From: Fistularia commersonii
Taxonomy: Eukaryota > Chordata > Actinopteri > Syngnathiformes > Fistulariidae
Assembly: GCA_037954325.1 (NCBI GenBank)
Contig: JBBMNZ010000035.1
Coordinates: forward strand, 10,733,501 to 10,797,500
Reading direction: 5' to 3'
DNA: 64,000 nucleotides
Below, one piece after another: positions 8,521-23,500 of the stretch. Under the pieces are notes generated by a model. It made no database searches. It had not been told where the DNA came from and saw only the letters and a program-made list of their open reading frames with translations. Within the stretch, counting starts at the first letter, position 1, and each line of letters starts with the position of its first letter. Made by a program: the position numbers and the translations under genes.

Positions 8521-11500
8521 GATTAGGAGTGAAAATAACTTTTGAATTTCATCAAGCTGGTTTCGGCTGTTGAAATATGTTGTTTAGGAGATGATTCTTC
8601 ACAATATAAGTCAAATTCAGTGTAATCCAGCTACATTTTTGAAAGATATAGCCATAGGGTCAAAAAGCGCTTATCTCATCGAGTTGGAGCGTTTTTGATT
8701 AGGACTGGCCATAACTTTTGAATTTCATTAAGATGGTTTCTGATTTTTAAATATGTTGTTTAGGACATGATTCTGCACAATATATGTCAAATTTAGTGTA
8801 ATCCCTTCACAGGTTCACGAGATATAGCCATTCGTTCAAAAAGTGCTTATCTCACCGAGTTGAAGCGTTTTTGATTAGGAGTGGCAATAACTTTTGAATT
8901 TCATCAAGCTGGTTTCTGCTGTTGAAATATGTTGTTTAGGTCATGATTTTGCACAATATATGTCAAATTTAGTGTAATCCCTTCACAGGTTCACAAGATA
9001 TAGCCATTCGTTCAAAAAGTGCTTATCTCACCGAATTGAAGCGTTTTTGATTAGGAGTGAAAATAACTTTTGAATTTCATCAAGCTGGTTTCTGCTGTTG
9101 AAATATGTTGTTTAGGACATGATTCTGCACAATATAAGTCAAATTCAGTGTAATCCAGCTACAGGTTTAAAAGATAAAGCCATAGGGTCAAAAAGTGCTT
9201 ATCTCATCGAGTTGGAGCGTTTTTGATTAGGAGTGGAAATAACTTTTGAATTTCATCAAGCTGGTGTCTGCCGTTGAAATATGTTGTTTCAGACATGATT
9301 CTGCACAATATATGTCAAATTTAGTGTAATCCCTTCACAGGTTCACAAGATATAGCCATTCGTAAAAAAGTGCTTATCTCACCGAGTTGGAGCGTTTTTG
9401 ATTAGGAGTGGCAATAACTTTTGAATTTCATAAAGCTGGTGTTTGCCGTTGAAATATGTTGTTTAGGACATGATTCTGCACAATATATGTCAAATGTTGT
9501 GTAATCCAGCAACAAGTTTAAAAGATATAGCCATAGGGTCAAAAAGTGCTTATCTCATCGAGTTGGAGCGTTTTTGATTAGGAGTGGCAATAACTTTTGA
9601 ATTACATCAAGCTGGTGTGTGCCGTTGAAATATGTTGTTTAGGACATGATTCTGCACAATATATGTCAAATTTAGTGTAATCCCTTCACAGGTTCACAAG
9701 ATATAGCCATTCGTTCAAAAAGTGCTTATCTCACCGAGTTGGAGCGTTTTTGATTAGGAGTGGCAATAACTTTTGAAGTTCATTAAGCTGGTGTTTGCCG
9801 TTGAAATATGTTGTTTAGGACATGATTTTGCACAATATATGTCAAATGTTGTGTAATCCAGCAACAAGTTTGAAAGATATAGCCATCCGTTCAAAAAGTT
9901 CTTATCTCACCGAGTTGAAGCGTTTTTAATTAGGAGTGGCAATAACTTTTGAATTTCATCAAGCTGGTTTCTGCTGTTGAAATATGTTGTTTAGGACATG
10001 ATTCTGCACAATATACGTCAAATTTAGTGTAATCCCTTCACAGGTTCACAAGATATAGCCATTCGTTCAAAAAGTGCTTATCTCACCGAGTTGAAGCATT
10101 TTTGATTAGGAGAGGCAATAACTTTTGAATTTCATCCAGCTGGTATCTGCTGATGAAATATGTTGTTTAGGACATGATTTTGCACAATATATGTCAAATT
10201 TAGTGTAATCCCTTCACAGGTTCACAAGATATAGCCATTCGTTTAAAAAGTGCTTATCTCACCGAGTTGAAGCGTTTTTGATTAGGAGTGGCAATAACTT
10301 TAGAATTTCATCAAGCTGGTTTTTGCTGTTGAAATATGTTGTTTAGGACATGATTCTGCACAATATAAATCAAATTCAGTGTAATCCAGCAACAAGTTTG
10401 AAAGATATAGCCATAGGGTAGAAAAGCGCTTATCTCATCGAGTTGGAGCGTTTTTGATTAGGAGTGGCAATAACTTTTGAATTTCATCAAGCTGGTGTCT
10501 GCCGTTGAAATATGTTGTTTAGGACATGATTCTGCACAATATAAGTCAAATTTAGTGTAATCCCTTCGCAGGTTCACAAGATATAGCCGTTCGTTCAAAA
10601 AGTGCTTATCTCACCGAGTTGGAGCGTTTTTGATTAGGAGTGGCAATAACTTTTGAATTTCATGAAGCTGGTGTCTGCCGTTGAAATATGTTGTTTAGGA
10701 CATGATTCAGCACAATATATGTCAAATGTTGTGTAATCCCTTCACAGGTTCACAAGATATAGCCATTCGTTCAAAAAGTGCTTATCTCACCGAGTTGAAG
10801 CGTTTTTGATTAGGAGTGAAAATAACTTTTGAATTTCATCAAGCTGGTTTCGGCTGTTGAAATATGTTGTTTAGGAGATGATTCTTCACAATATAAGTCA
10901 AATTCAGTGTAATCCAGCTACATTTTTGAAAGATATAGCCATAGGGTCAAAAAGCGCTTATCTCATCGAGTTGGAGCGTTTTTGATTAGGACTGGCCATA
11001 ACTTTTGAATTTCATTAAGTTGGTTTCTGATTTTTAAATATGTTGTTTAGGACATGATTCTGCACAATATATGTCAAATTTAGTGTAATCCCTTCACAGG
11101 TTCACGAGATATAGCCATTCGTTCAAAAAGTGCTTATCTCACCGAGTTGAAGCGTTTTTGATTAGGAGTGGCAATAACTTTTGAATTTCATCAAGCTGGT
11201 TTCTGCTGTTGAAATATGTTGTTTAGGTCATGATTTTGCACAATATATGTCAAATTTAGTGTAATCCCTTCACAGGTTCACAAGATATAGCCATTCGTTC
11301 AAAAAGTGCTTATCTCACCGAATTGAAGCGTTTTTGATTAGGAGTGAAAATAACTTTTGAATTTCATCAAGCTGGTTTCTGCTGTTGAAATATGTTGTGT
11401 AGGACATGATTCTGCACAATATAAGTCAAATTCAGTGTAATCCAGCTACAGGTTTAAAAGATAAAGCCATAGGGTCAAAAAGTGCTTATCTCATCGAGTT

Positions 11501-14500
11501 GGAGCGTTTTTGATTAGGAGTGGAAATAACTTTTGAATTTCATCAAGCTGGTGTCTGCCGTTGAAATATGTTGTTTCGGACATGATTCTGCACAATATAT
11601 GTCAAATTTAGTGTAATCCCTTCACAGGTTCACAAGATATAGCCATTCGTTAAAAAGTGCTTATCTCACCGAGTTGGAGCGTTTTTGATTAGGAGTGGCA
11701 ATAACTTTTGAATTTCATAAAGCTGGTGTTTGCCGTTGAAATATGTTGTTTAGGACATGATTCTGCACAATATATGTCAAATGTTGTGTAATCCAGCAAC
11801 AAGTTTAAAAGATATAGCCATAGGGTCAAAAAGTGCTTATCTCATCGAGTTGGAGCGTTTTTGATTAGGAGTGGCAATAACTTTTGAATTACATCAAGCT
11901 GGTGTCTGCCGTTGAAATATGTTGTTTAGGACATGATTCTGCACAATATATGTCAAATTTAGTGTAATCCCTTCACAGGTTCACAAGATATAGCCATTCG
12001 TTCAAAAAGTGCTTATCTCACCGAGTTGGAGCGTTTTTGATTAGGAGTGGCAATAACTTTTGAAGTTCATTAAGCTGGTGTTTGCCGTTGAAATATGTTG
12101 TTTAGGACATGATTTTGCACAATATATGTCAAATGTTGTGTAATCCAGCAACAAGTTTGAAAGATATAGCCATCCGTTCAAAAAGTTCTTATCTCACCGA
12201 GTTTAAGCGTTTTTAATTAGGAGTGGCAATAACTTTTGAATTTCATCAAGCTGGTTTCTGCCGTTGTTATATGTTGTTTAGGACATGATTCTGCACAATA
12301 TAAGTCAAATTCAGTGTAATCCAGCAACAAGTTTGAAAGATATAGCCATCCGTTCAAAAAGTTCTTATCTCACCGAGTTGAAGCGTTTTTAATTAGGAGT
12401 GGCAATAACTTTTGAATTTCATCAAGCTGGTTTCTGCTGTTGAAATATGTTGTTTAGGACATGATTCTGCACAATATACGTCAAATTTAGTGTAATCCCT
12501 TCACAGGTTCACAAGATATAGCCATTCGTTCAAAAAGTGCTTATCTCACCGAGTTGAAGCATTTTTGATTAGGAGAGGCAATAACTTTTGAATTTAATTA
12601 AGCTGGTATCTGCTGTTGAAATATGTTGTTTAGGACATGATTTTGCACAATATATGTCAAATTTAGTGTAATCCCTTCACAGGTTCACAAGATATAGCCA
12701 TTCGTTTAAAAAGTGCTTATCTCACCGAGTTGAAGCGTTTTTGATTAGGAGTGGCAATAACTTTAGAATTTCATCAAGCTGGTTTTTGCTGTTGAAATAT
12801 GTTGTTTAGGACATGATTCTGCACAATATAAATCAAATTCAGTGTAATCCAGCAACAAGTTTGAAAGATATAGCCATAGGGTAGAAAAGCGCTTATCTCA
12901 TCGAGTTGGAGCGTTTTTGATTAGGAGTGGCAATAACTTTTGAATTTCATCAAGCTGGTGTCTGCCGTTGAAATATGTTGTTTAGGACATGATTCTGCAC
13001 AATATAAGTCAAATTTAGTGTAATCCCTTCGCAGGTTCACAAGATATAGCCGTTCGTTCAAAAAGTGCTTATCTCACCGAGTTGGAGCGTTTTTGATTAG
13101 GAGTGGCAATAACTTTTGAATTTCATGAAGCTGGTGTCTGCCGTTGAAATATGTTGTTTAGGACATGATTCAGCACAATATATGTCAAATGTTGTGTAAT
13201 CCCTTCACATGTTCACAAGATATAGCCATTCGTTCAAAAAGTGCTTATCTCACCGAGTTGAAGCGTTTTTGATTAGGAGTGAAAATAACTTTTGAATTTC
13301 ATCAAGCTGGTTTCGGCTGTTGAAATATGTTGTTTAGGAGATGATTCTTCACAATATAAGTCAAATTCAGTGTAATCCAGCTACATTTTTGAAAGATATA
13401 GCCATAGGGTCAAAAAGCGCTTATCTCATCGAGTTGGAGCGTTTTTGATTAGGAGTGGCAATAACTTTTGAATTTCACCAAACTGGTTTCTGCTGTTGAA
13501 AATTGTTGTTTAGGACATGATTCTGCACAATATAAGTCAAATTCAGTGTAATCCAGCTACAAGTTTAAAAGATATAGCCATAGGGTCAAAAAGCGCTTAT
13601 CTCATCGAGTTGGAGCGTTTTTGATCAGGACTGGCCATAACTTTTGAATTTCATTAAGATGGTTTCTGATTTTTAAATATGTTGTTTAGGACATGATTCT
13701 GCACAATATATGTCAAATTTAGTGTAATCCCTTCACAGGTTCACGAGATATAGCCATTCGTTCAAAAAGTGCTTATCTCACCGAGTTGAAGCGTTTTTGA
13801 TTAGGAGTGGCAATAAATTTTGAATTTCATCAAGCTGGTTTCTGCTGTTGAAATATGTTGTTTAGGTCATGATTTTGCACAATATATGTCAAATTTAGTG
13901 TAATCCCTTCACAGGTTCACAAGATACAGCCATTCGTTCAAAAAGTGCTTATCTCACCGAATTGAAGCGTTTTTGATTAGGAGTGAAAATAACTTTTGAA
14001 TTTCATCAAGCTGGTTTCTGCTGTTGAAATATGTTGTTTAGGACATGATTCTGCACAATATAAGTCAAATTCAGTGTAATCCAGCTACAGGTTTAAAAGA
14101 TAAAGCCATAGGGTCAAAAAGTGCTTATCTCATCGAGTTGGAGCGTTTTTGATTAGGAGTGGAAATAACTTTTGAATTTCATCAAGCTGGTGTCTGCCGT
14201 TGAAATATGTTGTTTAGGACATGATTCTGCACAATATATGTCAAATTTAGTGTAATCCTTTCACAGGTTCACAAGATATAGCCATTCGTTAAAAAGTGCT
14301 TATCCCACCGAGTTGGAGCGTTTTTGATTAGGAGTGGCAATAACTTTTGAATTTCATAAAGCTGGTGTTTGCCGTTGAAATATGTTGTTTAGGACATGAT
14401 TCTGCACAATATATGTCAAATGTTGTGTAATCCAGCAACAAGTTTGAAAGATATAGCCATCTGTAAAAAAAGTTCTTATCTCACCGAGTTGAAGCGTTTT

Positions 14501-14600
14501 TAATTAGGAGTGGCAATAACTTTTGAATTTCATCAAGCTGGTTTCTGCCGTTGTTATATGTTGTTTAGGACATGATTCTGCACAATATAAGTCAAATTCA
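8097..14600 (+). repeat. HOR block L4: 13/14/15-mer series
   Basis: A leading monomer with 'ccatagggtagaaaagcgc' starts at 8097, 10384 and 12847. Inner markers 'aggactggcc' (8701/10988/13627) and 'aagataaagc' (9171/11458/14097) give offsets of 2287 and 2639 bp, i.e. 13 and 15 monomers minus 1 bp. The 'cgtaaaaaagtgc' and 'cgttaaaaagtgc' deletions (9361/11648/about 14287) mark the same place in all three. One monomer was gained between units 1 and 2 (after about 12247) and another in unit 3 (about 13432-13607). Confidence 0.88.
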
Positions 14601-16300
14601 GTGTAATCCAGCAACAAGTTTAAATGATATAGCCATAGGGTCAAAAAGCGCTTATCTCATCGAATTAGAGCGTTTATGATTAGGAGTGGCAATAACTTTT
14701 GAATTTCATCAAGCTGGTTTCTGCTGTTGAAATATGTTGTTTAGGACATGAATCTGCACGATATATGTCAAATTTAGTGTAATCCCTTCACAAGTTTACA
14801 AGATATAGCCATTCGTTCAAAAAGTGCTTATCTCACCGAGTTGAAGCGTTTTTGATTAGGAGTGATAATAACTTTTGAATTTCATCAAGCTGGTTTCTGC
14901 TGTTGAAATATGTTGTTTAGGACATGATTCTGCACAATATAAATCAAATTCAGTGTAATCCAGCAACAAGTTTGAAAGATATAGCCATTCGTTCAAAAAG
15001 TGCTTATCTCACCGAGTTGAAGCGTTTTTGATTAGGAGTGGCAATAACTTTTGAATTTCATCAAGCTGGTTTCTGCTGTTGAAATATGTTGTTTAGGACA
15101 TGATTCTGCACATTATAAGTCAAATTCAGTGTAATCCAGCTACATTTTTGAAAGATATAGCCATAGGGTCAAAAAGCACTTATCTCATCGAGTTGCAGCG
15201 TTTTTGATTAGGAGTGGCAATAACTTTTGAATTTCATTAAGCTGGTGTCTGCCGTTGAAATATGTTGTTTAGGACATGATTCTGCACAATATATGTCAAA
15301 TTTAGTGTAATCCCTTCACAGGTTCACAAGATATAGCCATTCGTTCAAAAAGTGCTTATCTCACCGAGTTGAAGCGTTTTTGGTTAGGAGTGGCAATAAC
15401 TTTTGAATTTCATCAAGCTGGTTTCTGCTGTTGTTATATGTTGTTTAGGACATGATTCTGCACAATATAAGTCAAATTCAGTGTAATCCAGCAACAAGTT
15501 TAAAAGATATAGCCATAGGGTCAAAAAGCGCTTATCTCATCGAATTAGAGCGTTTATGATTAGGAGTGGCAATAACTTTTGAATTTCATCAAGCTGGTTT
15601 CTGCTGTTGAAATATGTTGTTTAGGACATGAATCTGCACGATATATGTCAAATTTAGTGTAATCCCTTCACAAGTTTACAAGATATAGCCATTCGTTCAA
15701 AAAGTGCTTATCTCACCGAGTTGAAGCGTTTTTGATTAGGAGTGATAATAACTTTTGAATTTCATCAAGCTGGTTTCTGCTGTTGAAATATGTTGTTTAG
15801 GACATGATTCTGCACAATATAAATCAAATTCAGTGTAATCCAGCAACAAGTTTGAAAGATATAGCCATTCGTTCAAAAAGTGCTTATCTCACCGAGTTGA
15901 AGCGTTTTTGATTAGGAGTGGCAATAACTTTTGAATTTCATCAAGCTGGTTTCTGCTGTTGAAATATGTTGTTTAGGACATGATTCTGCACATTATAAGT
16001 CAAATTCAGTGTAATCCAGCTACATTTTTGAAAGATATAGCCATAGGGTCAAAAAGCACTTATCTCATCGAGTTGCAGCGTTTTTGATTAGGAGTGGCAA
16101 TAACTTTTGAATTTCATTAAGCTGGTGTCTGCCGTTGAAATATGTTGTTTAGGATATGATTCTGCACAATATATGTCAAATTTAGTGTAATCCCTTCACA
16201 GGTTCACAAGATATAGCCATTCGTTCAAAAAGTGCTTATCTCACCGAGTTGAAGCGTTTTTGATTAGGAGTGGCAATAACTTTTGAATTTCATCAAGCTG
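14540..16300 (+). repeat. HOR block L5: 5-mer, offset 880 bp
   Basis: The rare 'cgaattagagcgtttatg' lies at 14661 and 15541, and 'gaatctgcacgatatatg', 'cacattataagtc' and 'gagttgcagcg' follow at the same 880-bp spacing. Copies are about 14540-15419 and 15420-16300, head-to-tail. Confidence 0.9.
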
Positions 16301-19300
16301 GTTTCTGCTGTTGAAATATGTTGTTTAGGTCATGATTTTGCACAATATATGTCAAATTTAATGTAATCCCTTCACAGGTTCACAAGATATAGCCATTCGT
16401 TCAAAAAGTGCTTATCTCACCGAGTTGAAGCGTTTTTGATTAGGAGTGAAAATAACTTTTGAATTTCATCAAGCTGGTTTCTGCTGTTGAAATATGTTGT
16501 TTAGGACATGATTCTGCACAATATAAGTCAAATTCTTTGTAATCCAGCCACAGGTTTAAAAGATAAAGCCATAGGGTCAAAAAGTGCATATCTTATCGAG
16601 TTGGAGCGTTTTTGATTAGGAGTGGCAATAACTTTTGAATTTCATCAAGCTGGTGTCTGCCGTTGAAATATGTTGTTTAGGACATGATTCTGCACAATAT
16701 ATGTCAAATTTAGTGTAATCCCTTCACAGGTTCACAAGATATAGCCATTCGTTCAAAAAGCGCTTATCTCACCGAGTTGGAGCGTTTTTGATAAGGAGTG
16801 GCAATAACTTTTGAATTTAATTAAGCTGGTGTTTGCCGTTGAAATATGTTGTTTAGGACATGATTTTGCACAATATATGTCAAATGTTGTGTAATCCAGC
16901 AACAAGTTTGAAAGATATAGCCATCCGTTCAAAAAGTTCTTATCTCACCGAGTTGAAGCGTTTTTAATTAGGAGTGGCAATAACTTTTGAATTTCATCAA
17001 GCTGGTTTCTGCCGTTGTTATATGTTGTTTAGGACATGATTCTGCACAATATAAGTCAAATTCAGTGTAATCCAGCAACAAGTTTGAAAGATATAGCCAT
17101 CCGTTCAAAAAGTTCTTATCTCACCGAGTTGAAGCGTTTTTAATTAGGAGTGGCAATAACTTTTGAATTTCATCAAGCTGGTATCTGCTGTTGAAATATG
17201 TTGTTTAGGACATGATTCTGCATAATATACGTCAAATTTAGTGTAATCCCTTCACAGGTTCACAAGATATAGCCATTCGTTCAAAAAGTGCTTATCTCAC
17301 TGAGTTGAAGCGTTTTTGATTAGGAGAGGCAATAACTTTTGAATTTCATCAAGCTGGTTTTTGCTGTTGAAATATGTTGTTTAGGACATGACTCTGCACA
17401 ATATTAGTCAAATTCAGTGTAATCCAGCAACAAGTTTGAAAGATATAGCCATAGGGTAGAAAAGTGCTTATCTCATCGAGTTGGAGCGTTTTTGATCAGG
17501 AGTGGCAATAACTTTTGAATTTCATCATGCTGGTGTCTGCCGTTGAAATATGTTGTTTAGGACATGATTCTGCACAATATATGTCAAATTTAGTGTAATC
17601 CCTTCACAGGTTCACAAGATATAGCCGTTCGTTCAAAAAGTGCTTATCTCACCCAGTTGAAGAGTTTTTGATTAGGAGTGGCAATAACTTTTGAATTTCA
17701 TCAAGCTGGTTTCTGCTGTTGAAATATGTTGTTTAGGACATGATTGTTCACAATATAAGTCAAATTCAGTGTAATCCAGCAACAAGTTTGAAAGATATAG
17801 CCATTCGTTCAAAAAGTACTTATCTCACCGAGTTGGAGCGTTTTTGATTAGGAGTGGAAATAACTTTTGAATTTCATCAAGCTGGTGTCTGCCGTTGAAA
17901 TATGTTGTTTAGGACATGATTCTGCACAATATATGTCAAATTTAGTGTAATCCCTTCACAGGTTCACAAGATATAGCCATTCGTTAAAAAGTGCTTATCC
18001 CACCGAGTTGGAGCGTTTTTGATTAGGAGAGGCAATAACTTTTGAATTTCATAAAGCTGGTGTTTGCCGTTGAAATATGTTGTTTAGGACATGATTCTGC
18101 ACAATATATGTCAAATGTTGTGTAATCCAGCAACAAGTTTGAAAGATATAGCCATCTGTACAAAAAGTTCTTATCTCACCGAGTTGAAGCGTTTTTAATT
18201 AGGAGTGGCAATAACTTTTGAATTTCATCAAGCTGGTTTCTGCCGTTGTTATATGTTGTTTAGGACATGATTCTGCACAATATAAGTCAAATTCAGTGTA
18301 ATCCAGCAACAAGTTTAAAAGATATAGCCATAGGGTCAAAAAGCGCTTATCTCATCGAATTAGAGCGTTTATGATTAGGAGTGGCAATAACTTTTGAATT
18401 TCATCAAGCTGGTTTCTGCTGTTGAAATATGTTGTTTAGGACATGAATCTGCACGATATATGTCAAATTTAGTGTAATCCCTTCACAAGTTTACAAGATA
18501 TAGCCATTCGTTCAAAAAGTGCTTATCTCACCGAGTTGAAGCGTTTTTGATTAGGAGTGATAATAACTTTTGAATTTCATCAAGCTGGTTTCTGCTGTTG
18601 AAATATGTTGTTTAGGACATGATTCTGCACAATATAAATCAAATTCAGTGTAATCCAGCAACAAGTTTGAAAGATATAGCCATTCGTTCAAAAAGTGCTT
18701 ATCTCACCGAGTTGAAGCGTTTTTGATTAGGAGTGGCAATAACTTTTGAATTTCATCAAGCTGGTTTCTGCTGTTGAAATATGTTGTTTAGGACATGATT
18801 CTGCACATTATAAGTCAAATTCAGTGTAATCCAGCTACATTTTTGAAAGATATAGCCATAGGGTCAGAAAGCACTTATCTCATCGAGTTGCAGCGTTTTT
18901 GATTAGGAGTGGCAATAACTTTTGAATTTCATTAAGCTGGTGTCTGCCGTTGAAATATGTTGTTTAGGACATGATTCTGCACTATATATGTCAAATTTAG
19001 TGTAATCCCTTCACAGGTTCACAAGATATAGCCATTCGTTCAAAAAGTGCTTATCTCACCGAGTTGAAGCGTTTTTGATTAGGAGTGGCAATAACTTTTG
19101 AATTTCATCAAGCTGGTTTCTGCTGTTGAAATATGTTGTTTAGGTCATGATTTTGCACAATATATGTCAAATTTAATGTAATCCCTTCACAGGTTCACAA
19201 GATATAGCCATTCGTTCAAAAAGTGCTTATCTCACCGAGTTGAAGCGTTTTTGATTAGGAGTGAAAATAACTTTTGAATTTCATCAAGCTGGTTTCTGCT

Positions 19301-20585
19301 GTTGAAATATGTTGATTAGGACATGATTCTGCACAATATAAGTCAAATTCTTTGTAATCCAGCCACAGGTTTAAAAGATAAAGTCATAGGGTCAAAAAGT
19401 GCTTATCTTATCGAGTTGGAGCGTTTTTGATTAGGAGTGGCAATAACTTTTGAATTTCATCAAGCTGGTGTCTGCCGTTGAAATTAGTTGTTTAGGACAT
19501 GATTCTGCACAATATATGTCAAATTTAGTGTAATCCCTTCACAGGTTCACAAGATATAGCCATTCGTTCAAAAAGCGCTTATCTCACCGAGTTGGAGCGT
19601 TTTTGATAAGGAGTGGCAATAACTTTTGAATTTAATTAAGCTGGTGTTTGCCGTTGAAATATGTTGTTTAGGACATGATTTTGCACAATATATATCAAAT
19701 GTTGTGTAATCCAGCAACAAGTTTGAAAGATATAGCCATCCTTTCAAAAAGTTCTTATCTCACCGAGTTGAAGCGTTTTTAATTAGGAGTGGCAATAACT
19801 TTTGAATTTCATCAAGCTGGTTTCTGCCGTTGTTATATGTTGTTTAGGACATGATTCTGCACAATATAAGTCAAATTCAGTGTAATCCAGCAACAAGTTT
19901 GAAAGATATAGCCATCCGTTCAAAAAGTTCTTATCTCACCGAGTTGAAGCGTTTTTAATTAGGAGTGGCAATAACTTTTGAATTTCATCAAGCTGGTATC
20001 TGCTGTTGAAATATGTTGTTTAGGACATGATTCTGCATAATATACGTCAAATTTAGTGTAATCCCTTCACAGGTTCACAAGATATAGCCATTCGTTCAAA
20101 AAGTGCTTATCTCACTGAGTTGAAGCGTTTTTGATTAGGAGAGGCAATAACTTTTGAATTTCATCAAGCTGGTTTTTGCTGTTGAAATATGTTGTTTAGG
20201 ACATGACTCTGCACAATATTAGTCAAATTCAGTGTAATCCAGCAACAAGTTTGAAAGATATAGCCATAGGGTAGAAAAGCGCTTATCTCATCGAGTTGGA
20301 GCGTTTTTGATTAGGAGTGGCAATAACTTTTGAATTTCATCAAGCTGGTGTCTGCCGTTGAAATATGTTGTTTAGGACATGATTCTGCACAATATATGTC
20401 AAATTTAGTGTAATCCCTTCACAGGTTCACAAGATATAGCCGTTCGTTCAAAAAGTGCTTATCTCACCCAGTTGAAGAGTTTTTGATTAGGAGTGGCAAT
20501 AACTTTTGAATTTCATCAAGCTGGTTTCTGCTGTTAAAATATGTTGTTTAGGACATGATTGTTCACAATATAAGTCAAATTTAGT
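15420..20585 (+). repeat. HOR block L6: 16-mer, offset 2815 bp
   Basis: 'cgaattagag' at 15541/18356, 'aattctttgtaatccagcc' at about 16532/19347 and 'gattgttcac' at about 17743/20558 all give 2815 bp (16 monomers minus 1 bp). Homologous spans are about 15420-17770 and 18235-20585, separated by about 465 bp that instead resembles the 14.1-14.6 kb region. Confidence 0.88.
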
Positions 20586-20589
20586 GTAA

Positions 20590-23500
20590 TCCCTTCACAG
20601 GTTCACAAGATATAGCCATTCGTTCAAAAAGTACTTATCTCACCGAGTTGAAGCGTTTTTGATTAGGAGTGATAATAACTTTTGAATTTCATCAAGCTGG
20701 TTTCTGCTGTTGAAATATGTTGTTTAGGACATGATTCTGCACAATATAAATCAAATTCAGTGTAATCCAGCAACAAGTTTGAAAGATATAGCCATTCGTT
20801 CAAAAAGTGCTTATCTCACCGAGTTGAAGCGTTTTTGATTAGGAGTGGCAATAACTTTTGAATTTCATCAAGCTGGTTTCTGCTGTTGAAATATGTTGTT
20901 TAGGACATGATTCTGCACATTATAAGTCAAATTCAGTGTAATCCAGCTACATTTTTGAAAGATATAGCCATAGGATCAAAAAGCACTTATCTCATCGAGT
21001 TGCAGCGTTTTTGATTAGGAGTGGCAATAACTTTTGAATTTCATTAAGCTGGTGTCTGCCGTTGATATATGTTGTTTAGGACATGATTCTGCACAATATA
21101 TGTCAAATTTAGTGTAATCCCTTCACAGGTTCACAAGATATAGCCATTCGTTCAAAAAGTGCTTATCTCACCGAGTTGGAGCGTTTTTGATTAGGAGTGG
21201 CAATAACTTTTGAATTTAATTAAGCTGGTGTCTGCCGTTGAAATATGTTGTTTAGGACATGATTCTGCACAATATATGTCAAATGTTGTGTAATCCCTTC
21301 ACAGTTTCACAAGATATAGTCATTCGTTCAAAAAGTGCTTATCTCACTGAGTTGAAGCGTTTTTGATTAGGAGTGGCAATAACTTTTGAATTTCATCAAG
21401 CTGGTTTCTGCTGTTGAAATATGTTGTTAAGGACATGATTCTGCACAATATAAGTCAAATTCAGTGTAATCCAGCTACATTTTTGAAAGATATAGCCATA
21501 GGGTCAAAAAGCGCTTATCTCATCGAGTCGGAGTGTTTTTGATTAGGAGTGATAATAACTTTTGAATTTCATCAAGCTGGTTTCTGCTGTTGAAATATGT
21601 TTTTTAGGACATGATTCTGCATAATATAAGTCAAATTCAGTGTAATCCAGCTACAAGTTTAAAAGATATAGCCATAGGGTCAAAAAGCGCTTATCTCATC
21701 GAATTGGAGCGTTTATGATTAGGAGTGGCAATAACTTTTGAATTTCATCAAGCTGGTTTCTGCTGTTGAAATATGTTGTTTTGGACATGAATCTGCACAA
21801 TATATGTCAAATTCAGTGTAATCCCTTCACAGGTTCACAAGATATAGTCATTCGTTCAAAAAGTGCTTATCTCACCGAGTTGAAGCGTTTTTGATTAGGA
21901 GTGATAATAACTTTTGAATTTCATCAAGCTGGTTTCTGCTGTTGAAATATGTTGTTTAGGACATGATTCTGCATAATATAAGTCAAATTCAGTGTAATCC
22001 AGCTACAAGTTTAAAAGATATAGCCATAGGGTCAAAATGCGCTTATGTCATCGAATTGGAGCGTTTATGATTAGGAGTGGCAATAACTTTTGAATTTCAT
22101 CAAGCTGGTTTCTGCTGTTGAAATATGTTGTTTAGGACATGAATCTGCGCAATATATGTCAAATTTAGTGTAATCCCTTCACAGGTTCACAAGATATAGC
22201 CATTCGTTCAAAAAGTGCTTATCTAACCGAGTTGAAGCGTTTTTGATTAGGAGTGGCAATAACTTGTGAATTTCATCAAGCTGGTTTCTGCTATTGAAAT
22301 ATGTTGTTTAGGTCATGATTTTGCACAATATATGTCAAATTTAGTGTAATCCCTTCACAGGTTCACAAGATATAGCCATTCGTTCAAAAAGTGCTTATCT
22401 CACCGAGTTGAATCGTTTTTGATTAGGAGTGAAAATAACTTTTGAATTTCATCAAGCTGGTTTCTGATGTTGAAATATGTTGTTTAGGACATGATTCTGC
22501 ACAATATATGTCAAATTTAGTGTAATCCCATCACAGGTTCACAAGATATAGCCATTCGTTCAAAAAGTACTTATCTCACCGAGTTGAAGCGTTTTTGATT
22601 AGGAGTGATAATAACTTTTGAATTTCATCAAGCTGGTTTCTGCTGTTGAAATATGTTGTTTAGGACATGATTCTGCACAATATAAATCAAATTCAGTGTA
22701 ATCCAGCAACAAGTTTGAAAGATATAGCCATTCGTTCAAAAAGTGCTTATCTCACCGAGTTGAAGCGTTTTTGATTAGGAGTGGCAATAACTTTTGAATT
22801 TCATCAAGCTGGTTTCTGCTGTTGAAATATGTTGTTTAGGACATGATTCTGCACATTATAAGTCAAATTCAGTGTAATCCAGCTACATTTTTGAAAGATA
22901 TAGCCATAGGATCAAAAAGCACTTATCTCATCGAGTTGCAGCGTTTTTGATTAGGAGTGGCAATAACTTTTGAATTTCATTAAGCTGGTGTCTGCCGTTG
23001 ATATATGTTGTTTAGGACATGATTCTGCACAATATATGTCAAATTTAGTGTAATCCCTTCACAGGTTCACAAGATATAGCCATTCGTTCAAAAAGTGCTT
23101 ATCTCACCGAGTTGGAGCGTTTTTGATTAGGAGTGGCAATAACTTTTGAATTTAATTAAGCTGGTGTCTGCCGTTGAAATATGTTGTTTAGGACATGATT
23201 CTGCACAATATATGTCAAATGTTGTGTAATCCCTTCACAGTTTCACAAGATATAGTCATTCGTTCAAAAAGTGCTTATCTCACTGAGTTGAAGCGTTTTT
23301 GATTAGGAGTGGCAATAACTTTTGAATTTCATCAAGCTGGTTTCTGCTGTTGAAATATGTTGTTAAGGACATGATTCTGCACAATATAAGTCAAATTCAG
23401 TGTAATCCAGCTACATTTTTGAAAGATATAGCCATAGGGTCAAAAAGCGCTTATCTCATCGAGTCGGAGTGTTTTTGATTAGGAGTGATAATAACTTTTG

